From Promicromonospora sp049532985 (lineage in GTDB: Bacteria; Actinomycetota; Actinomycetes; Actinomycetales; Cellulomonadaceae): 64,000 nucleotides of DNA. The notes below the pieces were generated by a model. That model saw only the letters and a list, made by a program, of their open reading frames with translations. It was not told where the DNA came from and made no database searches. The stretch covers positions 1,612,001 to 1,676,000 of the forward strand of contig NZ_CP186693.1 in assembly GCF_049532985.1 (NCBI RefSeq). Reading direction: 5' to 3'. The translations under genes and the position numbers were made by a program. Below are positions 8,279 through 16,334 of the stretch, piece by piece; position 1 is the stretch's first letter, and every line of letters starts with the position of its first letter.

Positions 8279-8529
8279 CAGGTTCGATTGTGCGTGTCGT
8301 GCCGTCTGATCGCGCGGCCGGTAGGGAACTTCGCCGCAACGGCCGCTATCAGGAGACCGAGTGCCAGATGCTGTAGGGCGTTGTTGGTGATGAAGAAGTC
8401 TGAGACATCATCCGGGAGTGTTTTCAGCAGTCCGAAATCGCCGTAGTACAGCGAGACGTAGGCAATGACCACGGTCGCCGAGAGCACGATGATCAAGCTC
8501 AGTACGAGGTCGACGAACTTCATAGCCAT
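8278..8529 (-). CDS. Small two-helix membrane protein, first gene of the kinase operon
   Basis: An 83-residue protein, MAMKFVDLVLSLIIVLSATV onward, with two hydrophobic segments (residues ~6-28 and ~50-65) and a basic C-terminus (GRAIRRHDTHNRT). No family recognised. It overlaps the kinase start by one base, so it belongs to the operon and may be an accessory sensor or a target protected by the CPBP system. The ATG at 8529 follows AGGACG; an ATG two codons later is equally possible. Confidence 0.7.
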   Translation of the reverse strand: MAMKFVDLVLSLIIVLSATVVIAYVSLYYGDFGLLKTLPDDVSDFFITNNALQHLALGLLIAAVAAKFPTGRAIRRHDTHNRT

Positions 8530-8858
8530 CAGCGTCCTGTCCGCCGGTCGCGCGGGGTAGTGACGAAATGTCACACCACTTCGTGGCATACGTCACGCGG
8601 GACTGCTGCACGGACAGGTGACTCGGATGTGCAGACCCGAATGCCGTCGTCGGATCGCGTGCTTCCAGGTGCTCGCTGCACGGTCGATCGACGTCGCCGA
8701 TCCATACCGCGCCACGCGGGTCACGTTTCCGACTTCGGGGTCCTTGCTCCAGGTCGGGACCTGGCAGCTCCGCGGCGAACTGGCCGTCAGCCTAGGATCC
8801 GGGTCGTCGACCACGATGTTCGGGGTATCGGCTGAACCTTCCTGGGAGGGGACGCGTC
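8530..8858. other. Intergenic region with promoter of the kinase operon
   Basis: This gap of about 330 bp lies between the divergent kinase operon and the damaged sigma gene. Apart from the palindrome at 8560 and a GGGAGGGG ribosome-binding site before 8859, I see no gene. Frames here do not resemble proteins. Confidence 0.5.
8560..8574. promoter_or_regulatory. Predicted response-regulator box upstream of the kinase operon
   Basis: GTGACGAAATGTCAC forms 5-bp inverted arms around a 5-bp centre, 31 bp upstream of the first operon gene. Read on the operon strand it contains TGACATTTCGTCA, sharing TGACATTT and GTCA with the dyad before the CPBP gene. Probably autoregulatory. Confidence 0.55.
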
Positions 8859-9020
8859 ATGGGGGACATGAGCATCCACATGCCGGAGCGGGCCGAGGTC
8901 CGTGTGGTCCGTTCCAAGGACCAGGAGTTCGTCGCGTTCGTCGGTGACGCCCGCCTGTACCTCTTCCGCACCGCGTTCCTGTTGTGCGGCGACCCGGACC
9001 GGGCCGAGGACCTGGTCCAG
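8859..9020 (+). pseudogene. SigE-family sigma factor, N-terminal remnant
   Basis: From the ATG at 8859, well spaced after GGGAGGGG, the frame reads EFVAFVGDARLYLFRTAFLL and CGDPDRAEDLVQ. This is sigma region 2.1-2.2 of the SigE-like ECF group, here cut just before the -10 recognition helix. It then runs into an unrelated arginine/alanine-rich frame. The downstream +1 frame resumes at region 4, so about 50-70 codons including regions 2.3-2.4 are gone. Confidence 0.65.
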
Positions 9021-10551
9021 GGTACACCACGCCGCCCGCGTCGCGGTCCGAGCCGAGCTGGTGCAGGCGCTGGCGCAGCTCCCGCTGCAGCAGCGCCGGG
9101 TGGTGGTCATGCGGCACCTGCTGGACCTGTCCGAGGCGCAGGTCGCCGATGAGCTGGGGAGGTCGGTGGGGACGGTGAAGTCTGCGAATGCACGTGGACT
9201 GGAGAACCTGCGTACCATCCTGGAGCGCGCGGACCTGGCGGACATCCCCGTGCCGCACCGTGACGCGGCGGAGACGCTCGGCGCGAGCCGGACCGCCCTG
9301 CGCAGGCGACGCACCGCGCAGGGAGTGCTCGGTGGCGTGGCGGCCCTCCTGGTGGCGTTCTTCCTGGCCGGCCCTGTCTCGCTCCCGGGCGTGGGCCCGG
9401 TCGCGCTGCCGGGCAGCGAGTGGTTCCGTTCGCTCGTGGGCCTGGAGCGGCCCGACGGCGACGCCGAGCCGTTGCTTGGTGACTGCCCCGGCGAGACCTC
9501 GGATCTGGAGACCCCGCCCTGGCTGGATGGGCGGTGCGTGTCCAGGATCGAGGTGGCGTCCGCGCCGGGTGCCGTGGAGGAGGGAGTGGTCGTCGGCGTC
9601 GGTGAGCCGACGGCGGGCGGCGCTCTGACGGACACGCTAGCGGCGGACGGCTCGGTCATGACGCTCACCGAGGTGGCCCCAGGACCGGACGATGGTGACG
9701 GCTACCCCGACCCGGAGATGGCGTTGGAGCTGCGTACTGCCGGAGGCGAGATCAGCGCGGTGGCCGTCAACGGCACCGTCGACGGCCACCGCGCGGAGGT
9801 CCCCGACGTCGCGCGGCAGGGCAACCGGGTCGCCTGGTTGGAGGTGGCGACGCGCGAGAGCGAGTCGTCGCCCTGGGCGGTCCGCGTCGTCGACGACGTG
9901 CGGAACCCCGAGGTGCGCACGCTTCTGGAGTCATCGGGCGAGCCGGTGCCGGTGGGGTACCGGATCGCGCTGAGTGGCGCGTACGTGCACCTGCAGCGGC
10001 TCACGGACGAGGGTGAGATCGAGCAGGTGCGGGTTCCGCTAGCGACTGGGGCGACCGAGACCCTGGCCATCGGCTCTACCGCGTTCGCAACTGCGCCGGA
10101 CGGGGTCGTGTGGGCGGCGGTCAACGTCCGCACCGGGATCAAGTTTGCCGATCGTAGGGACGACGGCGTCCGGCAGGTGCCCGTGGAACGTGCGCCGGCT
10201 GGCGGCTACCCGCTCGAGATGGTGACGGAGATGGCGGCGTCGGATGCCCTGTTGGCGTGGGGCGTGGCGGGCGACCTTCACGTGCTCGACCGGGAGACAG
10301 GGGCCATGACGCTGGTCGAGCTGGACGGGGAGGCAGGGGAGATCGACGTCGAGGGCCGGGCTGTGGTGTGGACAAGCACGCAGGACAACGCGGGGACCGG
10401 GTACCTGCTTCTCGACGGCCGGGCGTATCGGCTGGAGGGCAGGGTGGTCGAGATCGCCGTGGCGGGGGAGTGGCTGGCATGGGTCACTGCGGAGTCCGAC
10501 GGGTCCTCTCTGCGGCAGCACCTGGCGCGGATCGTGGTGGCAGGGCGTTGA
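8902..10551 (+). CDS. Sigma region 4 fused to a single-pass membrane protein with propeller-like exterior
   Basis: Real similarity begins near 9040. The first ~65 residues are sigma region 4: LVQALAQLPLQQRRVVVMRH, LLDLSEAQVADELGRSVGTV and KSANARGLENLRTIL. A short linker (ALRRRRTAQ) precedes one transmembrane helix (GVLGGVAALLVAFFLAGPV). About 380 exported residues follow with repeated short strands ending in W (VAWLEV, VVWAAV, LLAWGV, AVVWTS, LAWVTA), a six-bladed-propeller-like pattern. In relatives sigma and anti-sigma/exported protein are separate neighbouring genes, so this fusion probably arose from a deletion at ~9020. The native start is unclear (GTG at 8902 or later). It could still act as a membrane-tethered DNA-binding protein. 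Confidence 0.6.
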   Translation: MWSVPRTRSSSRSSVTPACTSSAPRSCCAATRTGPRTWSRVHHAARVAVRAELVQALAQLPLQQRRVVVMRHLLDLSEAQVADELGRSVGTVKSANARGLENLRTILERADLADIPVPHRDAAETLGASRTALRRRRTAQGVLGGVAALLVAFFLAGPVSLPGVGPVALPGSEWFRSLVGLERPDGDAEPLLGDCPGETSDLETPPWLDGRCVSRIEVASAPGAVEEGVVVGVGEPTAGGALTDTLAADGSVMTLTEVAPGPDDGDGYPDPEMALELRTAGGEISAVAVNGTVDGHRAEVPDVARQGNRVAWLEVATRESESSPWAVRVVDDVRNPEVRTLLESSGEPVPVGYRIALSGAYVHLQRLTDEGEIEQVRVPLATGATETLAIGSTAFATAPDGVVWAAVNVRTGIKFADRRDDGVRQVPVERAPAGGYPLEMVTEMAASDALLAWGVAGDLHVLDRETGAMTLVELDGEAGEIDVEGRAVVWTSTQDNAGTGYLLLDGRAYRLEGRVVEIAVAGEWLAWVTAESDGSSLRQHLARIVVAGR

Positions 10552-10725
10552 CGTCCTGGCGGTGCAGGACGCTGGTTCGTCCCGGGGATGCCGGCATCCG
10601 GCCGATGTTGGTCGCGGTGATCGCGAACTTCCGGCCGTGCGGCGCAACCTCCGGGGTGAATCGTGCGTCATAGACATGGTGTCCGGTCCCGGACGCCGCT
10701 ACGCACACCCAGGAGGACTTGCTCC

Positions 10726-12585
10726 ATGAGCAGAAGATTCGTCGCCCGTTCTGCGACCGTCGCGGGCGCGCTGGCGCTCGCGCTGACCGGCGTGGCAGCC
10801 GCGAGCGCGTCCGGTGCCGCGAGCCCGGCAGATCCCCTGGCCACGAGCGGAGGTGGAGAGGTGGAGCAGCACGTACCGCCCCGGGTGCCGACGTCGATCG
10901 GGTACGGCGGCGCGGTCAGCTCGCTCGACCCGGTCGTGTCCGAGATCGGTCTGAAGGTGCTGCGCCAGGGCGGCAACGCCACCGATGCCGCCGTCGCCAT
11001 GGCCGCGGCGATCGGCGTGACCGACCCGTACAGCGCGGGCATCGGCGGTGGCGGGTTCTTCGTGCACTACGACGCGTCCACCGGCGAGGTCGAGACCATC
11101 GACGGGCGTGAGACGGCGCCGGCCGCCGTCGGGCCCGACGCGTTCCTCGACCCGGCGACGGGGGAGCCGTACCCCTTCTACCCGGATCTCGTCACCGGCG
11201 GCGTCAGCGTTGGTGTGCCCGGTACGCCCGCCACGTGGGACCGCGCGCTGGAGCGGTGGGGCACCACCACGCTGGGTCAGGCGCTCCGGCCGGCGACGGC
11301 GGTCGCGGAGAAGGGCTTCGTCGTCGACCAGCTCTTCCACGACCAGACCGTGGCCAACCAGGCGCGCTTCGAGGCGATCACCTCCACGACCGACCTGTTC
11401 CTGCCGGACGGCGAGGCCCCCGCCGTCGGCTCGGTGTTCCGCAACCCGGACCTCGCCGCGACGTACCGGGCGCTCGCGGCCGGGGGTGTCGAGGCGTTCT
11501 ACGAGGGCGAGCTGGCGCAGGAGATCGCGGGAGCGGTCCAGGCCCCGCCGGTCGCGCCCGGTACGACGCTGCCGGTCCCGGCCGGCTCGATGACGCCGGA
11601 GGACCTCGCGGCGTACGAGGTCGTGGACCGCGACCCGACGGTCTTCTCCTACCGGGGGTACGACGTCTACGGGATGGCGCCGCCGGCGTCGGGCGGCACC
11701 GCCGTGGGCGAGACCCTGAACATCATGGAGCAGTTCGACCTGGCGCCCCTGGACGACGTGGCCGTGCGGCACCACTTCTTCGAGGCGAGCGCGCTGGCGT
11801 TCGCGGACCGGGCCGCCTACCTGGGTGACGGCGACTTCGTGGACGTGCCGGTCGACGCTCTCCTGGACGACACGTTCGCGAAGGAGCGGGCCTGCCTGCT
11901 CGACCCGCAGGCCGCTGCGCCCAAGCCGGTCGCCGCGGGTGACGCCCGCTCGTACGACGGCGTGTGCGACGGCACTGCCGCTCCCGGCACCGTGCCGGAG
12001 GACACCGAGAGCACGTCGACGACCAACCTGACGGCGGTCGACCGGTGGGGGAACGTGGTCGAGTACACCCTGACGATCGAGCAGATCGGCGGGTCGGGGA
12101 TCGTGGTGCCCGGGCGTGGGTTCCTGCTGAACAACGAGCTGACGGACTTCAGCATCGTGTACGACGCCGACGACCCGAACCGGATCGAGGCCGGCAAGCG
12201 CCCGCGCTCGTCCATGGCACCCACGATCGTCCTGCAGGACGGGAGCCCGGTGCTCGCGCTGGGTTCGCCGGGCGGGTCCAACATCATCTCGACCGTCACG
12301 CAGATGCTGCTCAACCGGATCGACCTCGGCATGACGATCCAGGAGACCATCGCTGCGCCGCGGGCGGCACCGCAGAACGGCACGCGGACGCCGGCCGAGC
12401 GGGCGTACGTCGACGCCTACGGCACCGGCCTGGCTGCCTACGGGCACACGCTCGTGCCGACCGCCAACGCGATCGGTGCGGCGACCGCCATCGAGATCGG
12501 CCCGGACGGGCTGCTCACAGCGGTGGCGGAGCCGGTGCGGCTCGGTGGCGGCTCGGCCCGCGTGGTGCGGCCCGCCGGGAGGTGA
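10726..12585 (+). CDS. ggt: Gamma-glutamyltransferase (secreted)
   Basis: A 619-residue Ntn-hydrolase that cleaves gamma-glutamyl bonds of glutathione-like compounds or transfers the glutamyl group. A signal peptide (residues 1-~32, RRFVARSATVAGALALALTG) directs export. The large-subunit signature includes GGNATDAAVAMAAAIGVTDP and SAGIGGGGFFVHYD. Autoprocessing occurs before the nucleophile T432 in STSTTNLTAVDRWGN, where most homologues have TTH-x-S/C. GSPGGSNIISTV forms the small-subunit oxyanion region. The ATG at 10726 follows AGGAGG. It stands alone between the sigma fusion and an SDR scrap. Confidence 0.95.
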   Translation: MSRRFVARSATVAGALALALTGVAAASASGAASPADPLATSGGGEVEQHVPPRVPTSIGYGGAVSSLDPVVSEIGLKVLRQGGNATDAAVAMAAAIGVTDPYSAGIGGGGFFVHYDASTGEVETIDGRETAPAAVGPDAFLDPATGEPYPFYPDLVTGGVSVGVPGTPATWDRALERWGTTTLGQALRPATAVAEKGFVVDQLFHDQTVANQARFEAITSTTDLFLPDGEAPAVGSVFRNPDLAATYRALAAGGVEAFYEGELAQEIAGAVQAPPVAPGTTLPVPAGSMTPEDLAAYEVVDRDPTVFSYRGYDVYGMAPPASGGTAVGETLNIMEQFDLAPLDDVAVRHHFFEASALAFADRAAYLGDGDFVDVPVDALLDDTFAKERACLLDPQAAAPKPVAAGDARSYDGVCDGTAAPGTVPEDTESTSTTNLTAVDRWGNVVEYTLTIEQIGGSGIVVPGRGFLLNNELTDFSIVYDADDPNRIEAGKRPRSSMAPTIVLQDGSPVLALGSPGGSNIISTVTQMLLNRIDLGMTIQETIAAPRAAPQNGTRTPAERAYVDAYGTGLAAYGHTLVPTANAIGAATAIEIGPDGLLTAVAEPVRLGGGSARVVRPAGR

Positions 12586-12839
12586 CATGAGGGCGGGGTG
12601 CCGGCGCGCCGTACAGGCCAGCACCCCGCCCCCCCCTTCGACGGCAGCTGGGAACGATGCTGCCCTGGGGATCGGGCGAGGAGTTGGCGGCCGACGACGG
12701 ACTGCTGGAGCACTTCGACGCTCATCGAATACTCATCAGACTCACGTGCACCGCGGGGCAGATGACCCTCGCCGCGCCGCAAGAGGCCGACGGGATGATC
12801 GGCACTGCGGACCTCACCCGGGACGGGGAGCGGATGGGC

Positions 12840-13097
12840 GTTACCGCCGAGGAGGCGTACGGGCCAGCCATGGACGCGGCGGACCGATTTGCCGCCCGGC
12901 TGGCAGCGAGGGGCGCCCCGGCCGAGCGGACGGTGGCTGTGGTCGAGCGAGCGCTGACGGACCGCCGCCCGCGCCCCCGGTACTTCGTGGATCCCGGCGC
13001 TCGGGCGACTCCTGTCCTCAAACGGCTGCTGCCGACCCGTGCTCTCGACGCCGTGCTGACCCGAATGATGGGAGTACCGGACCGAGTGGTCGACTGA
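12840..13097 (+). pseudogene. SDR-family oxidoreductase, C-terminal remnant
   Basis: The last ~84 codons of an open frame read AEEAYGPAMDAADRFAARLA, ARGAPAERTVAVVERALTDR, RPRPRYFVDPGARA and LKRLLPTRALDAVLTRMMG. This is the characteristic tail of actinobacterial SDRs after the catalytic domain (a -V-x-x-AL-T-x-RPRxRY- motif followed by LLP-R-). No Rossmann fold or YxxxK precedes it; the frame opens at 12657 with unrelated sequence. I call it a 5'-deleted gene. Confidence 0.6.
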
Positions 13098-13267
13098 GCT
13101 GCTCCGGTGCCGGGAGTTCTTACGTGGCTGTAGGACTTCGCATGCCTGGCCTCTGCCGTGTCTAGCGTATGGACGTCGTCGGCATCGTCGAGGTCACCGA
13201 GCAGGGGCCTCGTCTTGCACAGCACCGACGACCGGCCGCAGGGCCGTCGAGAACGGAGGAGAAGACC

Positions 13268-13903
13268 GTGGTCGATGTCGTAGCACTCGTGACGATCGTG
13301 GGTGTGATCGCGCTGGGGGCGGTGAGTCCGGGGCCGAGCTTCATCGTGGTGGCGCAGACCGCTCTGTCTGCGGGCCCGCGCAAGGGGCGGCTGGCGGCGG
13401 CGGGGATCGGGGCGGCCAGTCTGGTCTTCTCGGTGATCGCGGTGACGGGCCTGGGTGTGGCCCTGGTCTATGCCGGATGGTTGTTCACGGTGCTCAAGGT
13501 GGCTGGTGGGATCTACCTGGTCTATCTCGGGGTGCGGATGTGGCGTGCGCACCGGACCGGGGCGCCGGTCGAGGCGGGGCAGGCACGCGCGGGCTCTCGG
13601 CGGGCGTTCGTGCCGGCGATGCTCACGCACCTGAGCAACCCGAAGACCATCGTGGTCTACGGGAGCATCTTCGCTACGGCGTTGCCGCACGATGCGTCGG
13701 TGGCCACGCTGGTGGCCGTGCCGGTCGGTGTGACGCTGGTCGAGACGGCGTGGTACCTGATCGTGGCGACGGTCCTGTCCGCGCCGGGGCCGCAGCGTGT
13801 CTACGCACGCAGCGTGGGTGTCGTCGACCGGGTCGCGGGCACGTTCCTGGGTGGTCTGGGAGCGTACTTCGCCGTCGACGGGATCCGCACAGCCGTCCGT
13901 TGA
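13268..13903 (+). CDS. LysE/RhtB-family exporter
   Basis: A 211-residue membrane protein with six hydrophobic segments. The family signature GAVSPGPSFIVVAQTALSAG lies in the first helix region and LSNPKTIVVYGSIFATAL in the middle. RhtB-type proteins export amino acids or homoserine lactones; the substrate cannot be read from sequence. The GTG at 13268 is placed after GGAGGA (13255-13260); in-frame codons upstream lack hydrophobic character. Transcription ends at the strong hairpin at 13953. Confidence 0.9.
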   Translation: MVDVVALVTIVGVIALGAVSPGPSFIVVAQTALSAGPRKGRLAAAGIGAASLVFSVIAVTGLGVALVYAGWLFTVLKVAGGIYLVYLGVRMWRAHRTGAPVEAGQARAGSRRAFVPAMLTHLSNPKTIVVYGSIFATALPHDASVATLVAVPVGVTLVETAWYLIVATVLSAPGPQRVYARSVGVVDRVAGTFLGGLGAYFAVDGIRTAVR

Positions 13904-13952
13904 CGGGCCGAGGGCCGTCGACGGTGCTCCCGATGCTGTGCGGAAGCAGGAA

Positions 13953-14007
13953 GGCGCGGGGCACCGGAAGCCGCTACGTCGGACGACGGCTCCCGGTGCC
14001 CCGCGCC
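13953..14007. terminator. Bidirectional terminator between LysE and GNAT genes
   Basis: GGCGCGGGGCACCGG at 13953-13967 pairs perfectly with CCGGTGCCCCGCGCC at 13993-14007 (15-bp stem). An inner AGCCG/CGGCT extends the structure. It sits between convergent genes and can serve both. Confidence 0.75.
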
Positions 14008-14011
14008 CCGG

Positions 14012-14836
14012 TCAGCGGGTGAAGTAGACGACGTCGTCGCCGCTGTCCACGAAGCCCAGCTTCTCGTGGAGCGGGCGGCCCATCTCGCTGGACTGGAGGT
14101 AGGCGGTGTGGGCGCCCGCGCGCCGGCCCTCGGCCAGGCGGTGCAGCAGCAGCGCGCGGCCCAGGCCGCGCCGGCGCAGGGCCGGGACCGTGCCGCCCGA
14201 ATAGATCCCGAGCCAGCCCTGCTCGTCGAGCCAGCTGAGCCCGGTGGCCGCGACCTGTCCGTCGACCACCGCGACGTAGACCCTGGCCGCGGGGTGGGCG
14301 AGCACCTCGTCCGCGACGAACGGCCTGCCGTAGCCGTCGTCGGTGCCGAAGGACTCGCCGAGCACGCGCGTGAACGCGGCGCGGTCCTCGGGCGTCCGGA
14401 CCATCCGGAAGGTCGCGGGGAGCGCGCCACCGTCCTGTTCGGGCAGGTCTGCCAGCGAGCGGATCATCGTCGGGCGCCGGAGCTCGCGCAGACCGTGGTC
14501 GGTGGCCACTGATCGTTCGGCCTGGGTAGGGCTGTGCCCGACCACCTGCATCGACCATGCCGGCAGACGCCTGGCGGCGTCCGCCAGCGCACGGTCCAGG
14601 TCGGCACGCTCATGTCCCGCCGCGGTCAGCGCCAGCCCGTTCAGCATCGGCCCCGGCACGGTGGTGTCGACGATGTCTGCCCCGGGGGCGACGGGTGTCA
14701 CCGAGCCGCCGGGGACGAGGGAGGCCAGGAGCGCCAGGGCGCGTGCCAGGGCCGGTGCGGGTCCGTCCGGCCGGGACCGGCTCGTGTGCTCCTGCTGCGT
14801 CCCGTCGGGTACGGACGTCTCGTGGTGGGCGGTCAT
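14012..14836 (-). CDS. GNAT-family N-acetyltransferase
   Basis: A 274-residue acetyltransferase. The C-terminal GNAT core holds VYVAVVDGQVAATGLSWLDE (beta-4), then YSGGTVPALRRRGLGRALLL with the R/Q-x-x-G-x-G/A acetyl-CoA loop, and ends with the strand around LHEKLGFVDSGDDVVYF. The N-terminal ~110 residues form a second, degenerate half with PAWSMQVVGHSP, as in two-domain GNATs of this kind. The ATG at 14836 overlaps the DUF998 stop (ATGA), so both form an operon. Acceptor unknown. Confidence 0.85.
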   Translation of the reverse strand: MTAHHETSVPDGTQQEHTSRSRPDGPAPALARALALLASLVPGGSVTPVAPGADIVDTTVPGPMLNGLALTAAGHERADLDRALADAARRLPAWSMQVVGHSPTQAERSVATDHGLRELRRPTMIRSLADLPEQDGGALPATFRMVRTPEDRAAFTRVLGESFGTDDGYGRPFVADEVLAHPAARVYVAVVDGQVAATGLSWLDEQGWLGIYSGGTVPALRRRGLGRALLLHRLAEGRRAGAHTAYLQSSEMGRPLHEKLGFVDSGDDVVYFTR

Positions 14837-15435
14837 GCGCGTGTCCTTTCGACATGGTCGGTCGAGGGTGTCTTGCTGAGTGCGCGCAGTTCCAGTGCGG
14901 CCAGCCAGGTCCACCCGATGATGTTGGTGAGGCGCTGCCAGGTGCCGAGGGTCTCGTCCGCCCCGAGGGCGGCGACGAAGATCAGCGGAACGGAGACTCC
15001 GACCGTGAGGCAGTACCAGCGCCAGGGTGAGGTGGGCCGCCATCGCGCGGCCACGAAGCAGGTGATGACGAGGGCCGCCGAGCTGGCCGTTCCCGCCGCG
15101 TTGTGGATCATCCCGTGCCAGCTCGCCTGTTCGGTGGGCACCGGGTCCGAGACGAAGACGCCGGCCAGGGCGAGTCCGGCCCCGGCCACACCGACCAGGG
15201 CGCCCGTCCATCGACCCACGGCCCGGGTGACCGCCGCGGAAGATGCCGCGACGAGCAGTCCGGACACGATGAAGTTGGTGCTCTGCAGCCAGCCGCCGCT
15301 GCCGATCGCCGCCTCGCTGACCGCATCGCGCACGGGGTCGTAGCCCGGCTTGATCGCATCGCTGACCAGGAAGATCACGATGAACAGCACGGGTCCGGCC
15401 ACACCGCACCACAGCAACCCGCGCAAAGCTGGCAT
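14833..15435 (-). CDS. DUF998 membrane protein
   Basis: A 200-residue protein with six predicted membrane helices. The family pattern is clear: an N-terminal VAGPVLFIVIFLVSDAIKPG, the YDP-x-RDAVSEAAIG segment after helix 1, and a second half that begins with HN-GT. Members are found in many actinobacteria; their function is not established. The first gene of a two-gene operon with the downstream GNAT. The ATG at 15435 was preferred because the preceding codons are arginine-rich. Confidence 0.83.
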   Translation of the reverse strand: MPALRGLLWCGVAGPVLFIVIFLVSDAIKPGYDPVRDAVSEAAIGSGGWLQSTNFIVSGLLVAASSAAVTRAVGRWTGALVGVAGAGLALAGVFVSDPVPTEQASWHGMIHNAAGTASSAALVITCFVAARWRPTSPWRWYCLTVGVSVPLIFVAALGADETLGTWQRLTNIIGWTWLAALELRALSKTPSTDHVERTRA

Positions 15436-15560
15436 GGCGTGAGCGTAGCCACGGGTGGCACGGATGCCGCAGATCTTACGAAACCGCAAGAGACTTGCTC
15501 GGGATCGAGGAGACAGGACAGGGCGCCAGGGTGCGGGGTGCGTCCCCTCGGGGGCCGCCG

Positions 15561-16247
15561 TCAGTGGTGGAAGCGCGTCGTCTCGCCCAGCGGTGCGCGA
15601 CCGATGGCTACCGCGTTGACGGGGGCAGTGGGGTCGGCGTAACCGAACGAGATGCCGAACAGCAGCCTCCCGCCGGTCACGCCGAGCGTCTCGCGCACCG
15701 TGTCGGCGTAGAAGCTCAGGAGCCCCTGCGGGCAGCTCGCGACCCCATGAGCCTCCATCGCCAGCAGCAGGGTCTGCGCATACATGCCGACGTCGGCGGT
15801 CAGGCGCGGGTTGCCCGACTCCGGTGCGTACAGCAGGGCGACGTGCGGCGCATCGTAGAAGTTCAGGCTCCGCGCGTCGTACGCGGCGCGCAGGTCGTGC
15901 GCGTCGCGTCCGATACCGAGCGCCCCGTAGACGGCCTCACCGAAGGCCGCCCGCCGGCGCTGGTGCACGGGCGTGTAGATGTCCTCGCTGTAAGGCAGGT
16001 CGACGGTGCGCCGACCAGCGCGGTCCGCGGCCAGGAGCGCCTCGGCGAGCTCGTCCCGTGCGGCGCCGCTGACCACCTCGACTCGCCAGGGCTGCGCGTT
16101 GCTGTTCGACGGCGCGGCCCCGGCCAGGTCGAAGACCGCCTCGATCGTCTCCGCCGGGACAGGGTCGGGCAGGAACGCCCTGGTCGCGTGTCGGCCGCGG
16201 ATGAGCCGCTCGGCCGTACGGGTGAGGTCGCTGGACACCACTGCCAC
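15561..16247 (-). CDS. Nitroreductase-family protein
   Basis: A 228-residue FMN-dependent oxidoreductase of the NfsA/NfnB fold. FMN-binding residues appear in the opening RLIRGRHATRAFLPDPVPAE and in APSNSNAQPWRVEVVSG; GVASCPQGLLSFY and LLFGISFGYAD complete the fold. Typical substrates are nitroaromatics and quinones with NAD(P)H as donor. Start: GTG at 16247 (AGGAGC four bases upstream) or GTG at 16241. It is divergent from a TetR repressor, with two matching operator palindromes between them, so induction by a TetR ligand (often a nitro- or quinone-like compound) is likely. Confidence 0.88.
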   Translation of the reverse strand: MAVVSSDLTRTAERLIRGRHATRAFLPDPVPAETIEAVFDLAGAAPSNSNAQPWRVEVVSGAARDELAEALLAADRAGRRTVDLPYSEDIYTPVHQRRRAAFGEAVYGALGIGRDAHDLRAAYDARSLNFYDAPHVALLYAPESGNPRLTADVGMYAQTLLLAMEAHGVASCPQGLLSFYADTVRETLGVTGGRLLFGISFGYADPTAPVNAVAIGRAPLGETTRFHH

Positions 16248-16259
16248 GAATGCTCCTAA

Positions 16260-16277
16260 GTACACGATTCCGTTTAC
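16260..16277. promoter_or_regulatory. TetR operator copy 1
   Basis: GTACACG-ATTC-CGTTTAC: 7-bp arms with one mismatch and a 4-bp centre, lying 13 bp before the nitroreductase start. It shares arms with copy 2 at 16309. Confidence 0.65.
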
Positions 16278-16308
16278 CTGAGCCACCGTAACTGACCATC
16301 GCGCCGAA

Positions 16309-16326
16309 GTAAACGCTGGCGTATAG
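16309..16326. promoter_or_regulatory. TetR operator copy 2
   Basis: GTAAACG-CTGG-CGTATAG, same architecture as copy 1 and 49 bp away. It overlaps a GTATAGT -10-like hexamer and ends 9 bp before the TetR ATG, so it should autorepress. Confidence 0.65.
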
Positions 16327-16334
16327 TTGACGAT

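Noticed and set aside
14012..15412. A single 466-codon gene covering GNAT and DUF998
   Set aside because: The upper half in this frame is a shadow; the DUF998 protein is encoded in a different frame that overlaps GNAT by ATGA.
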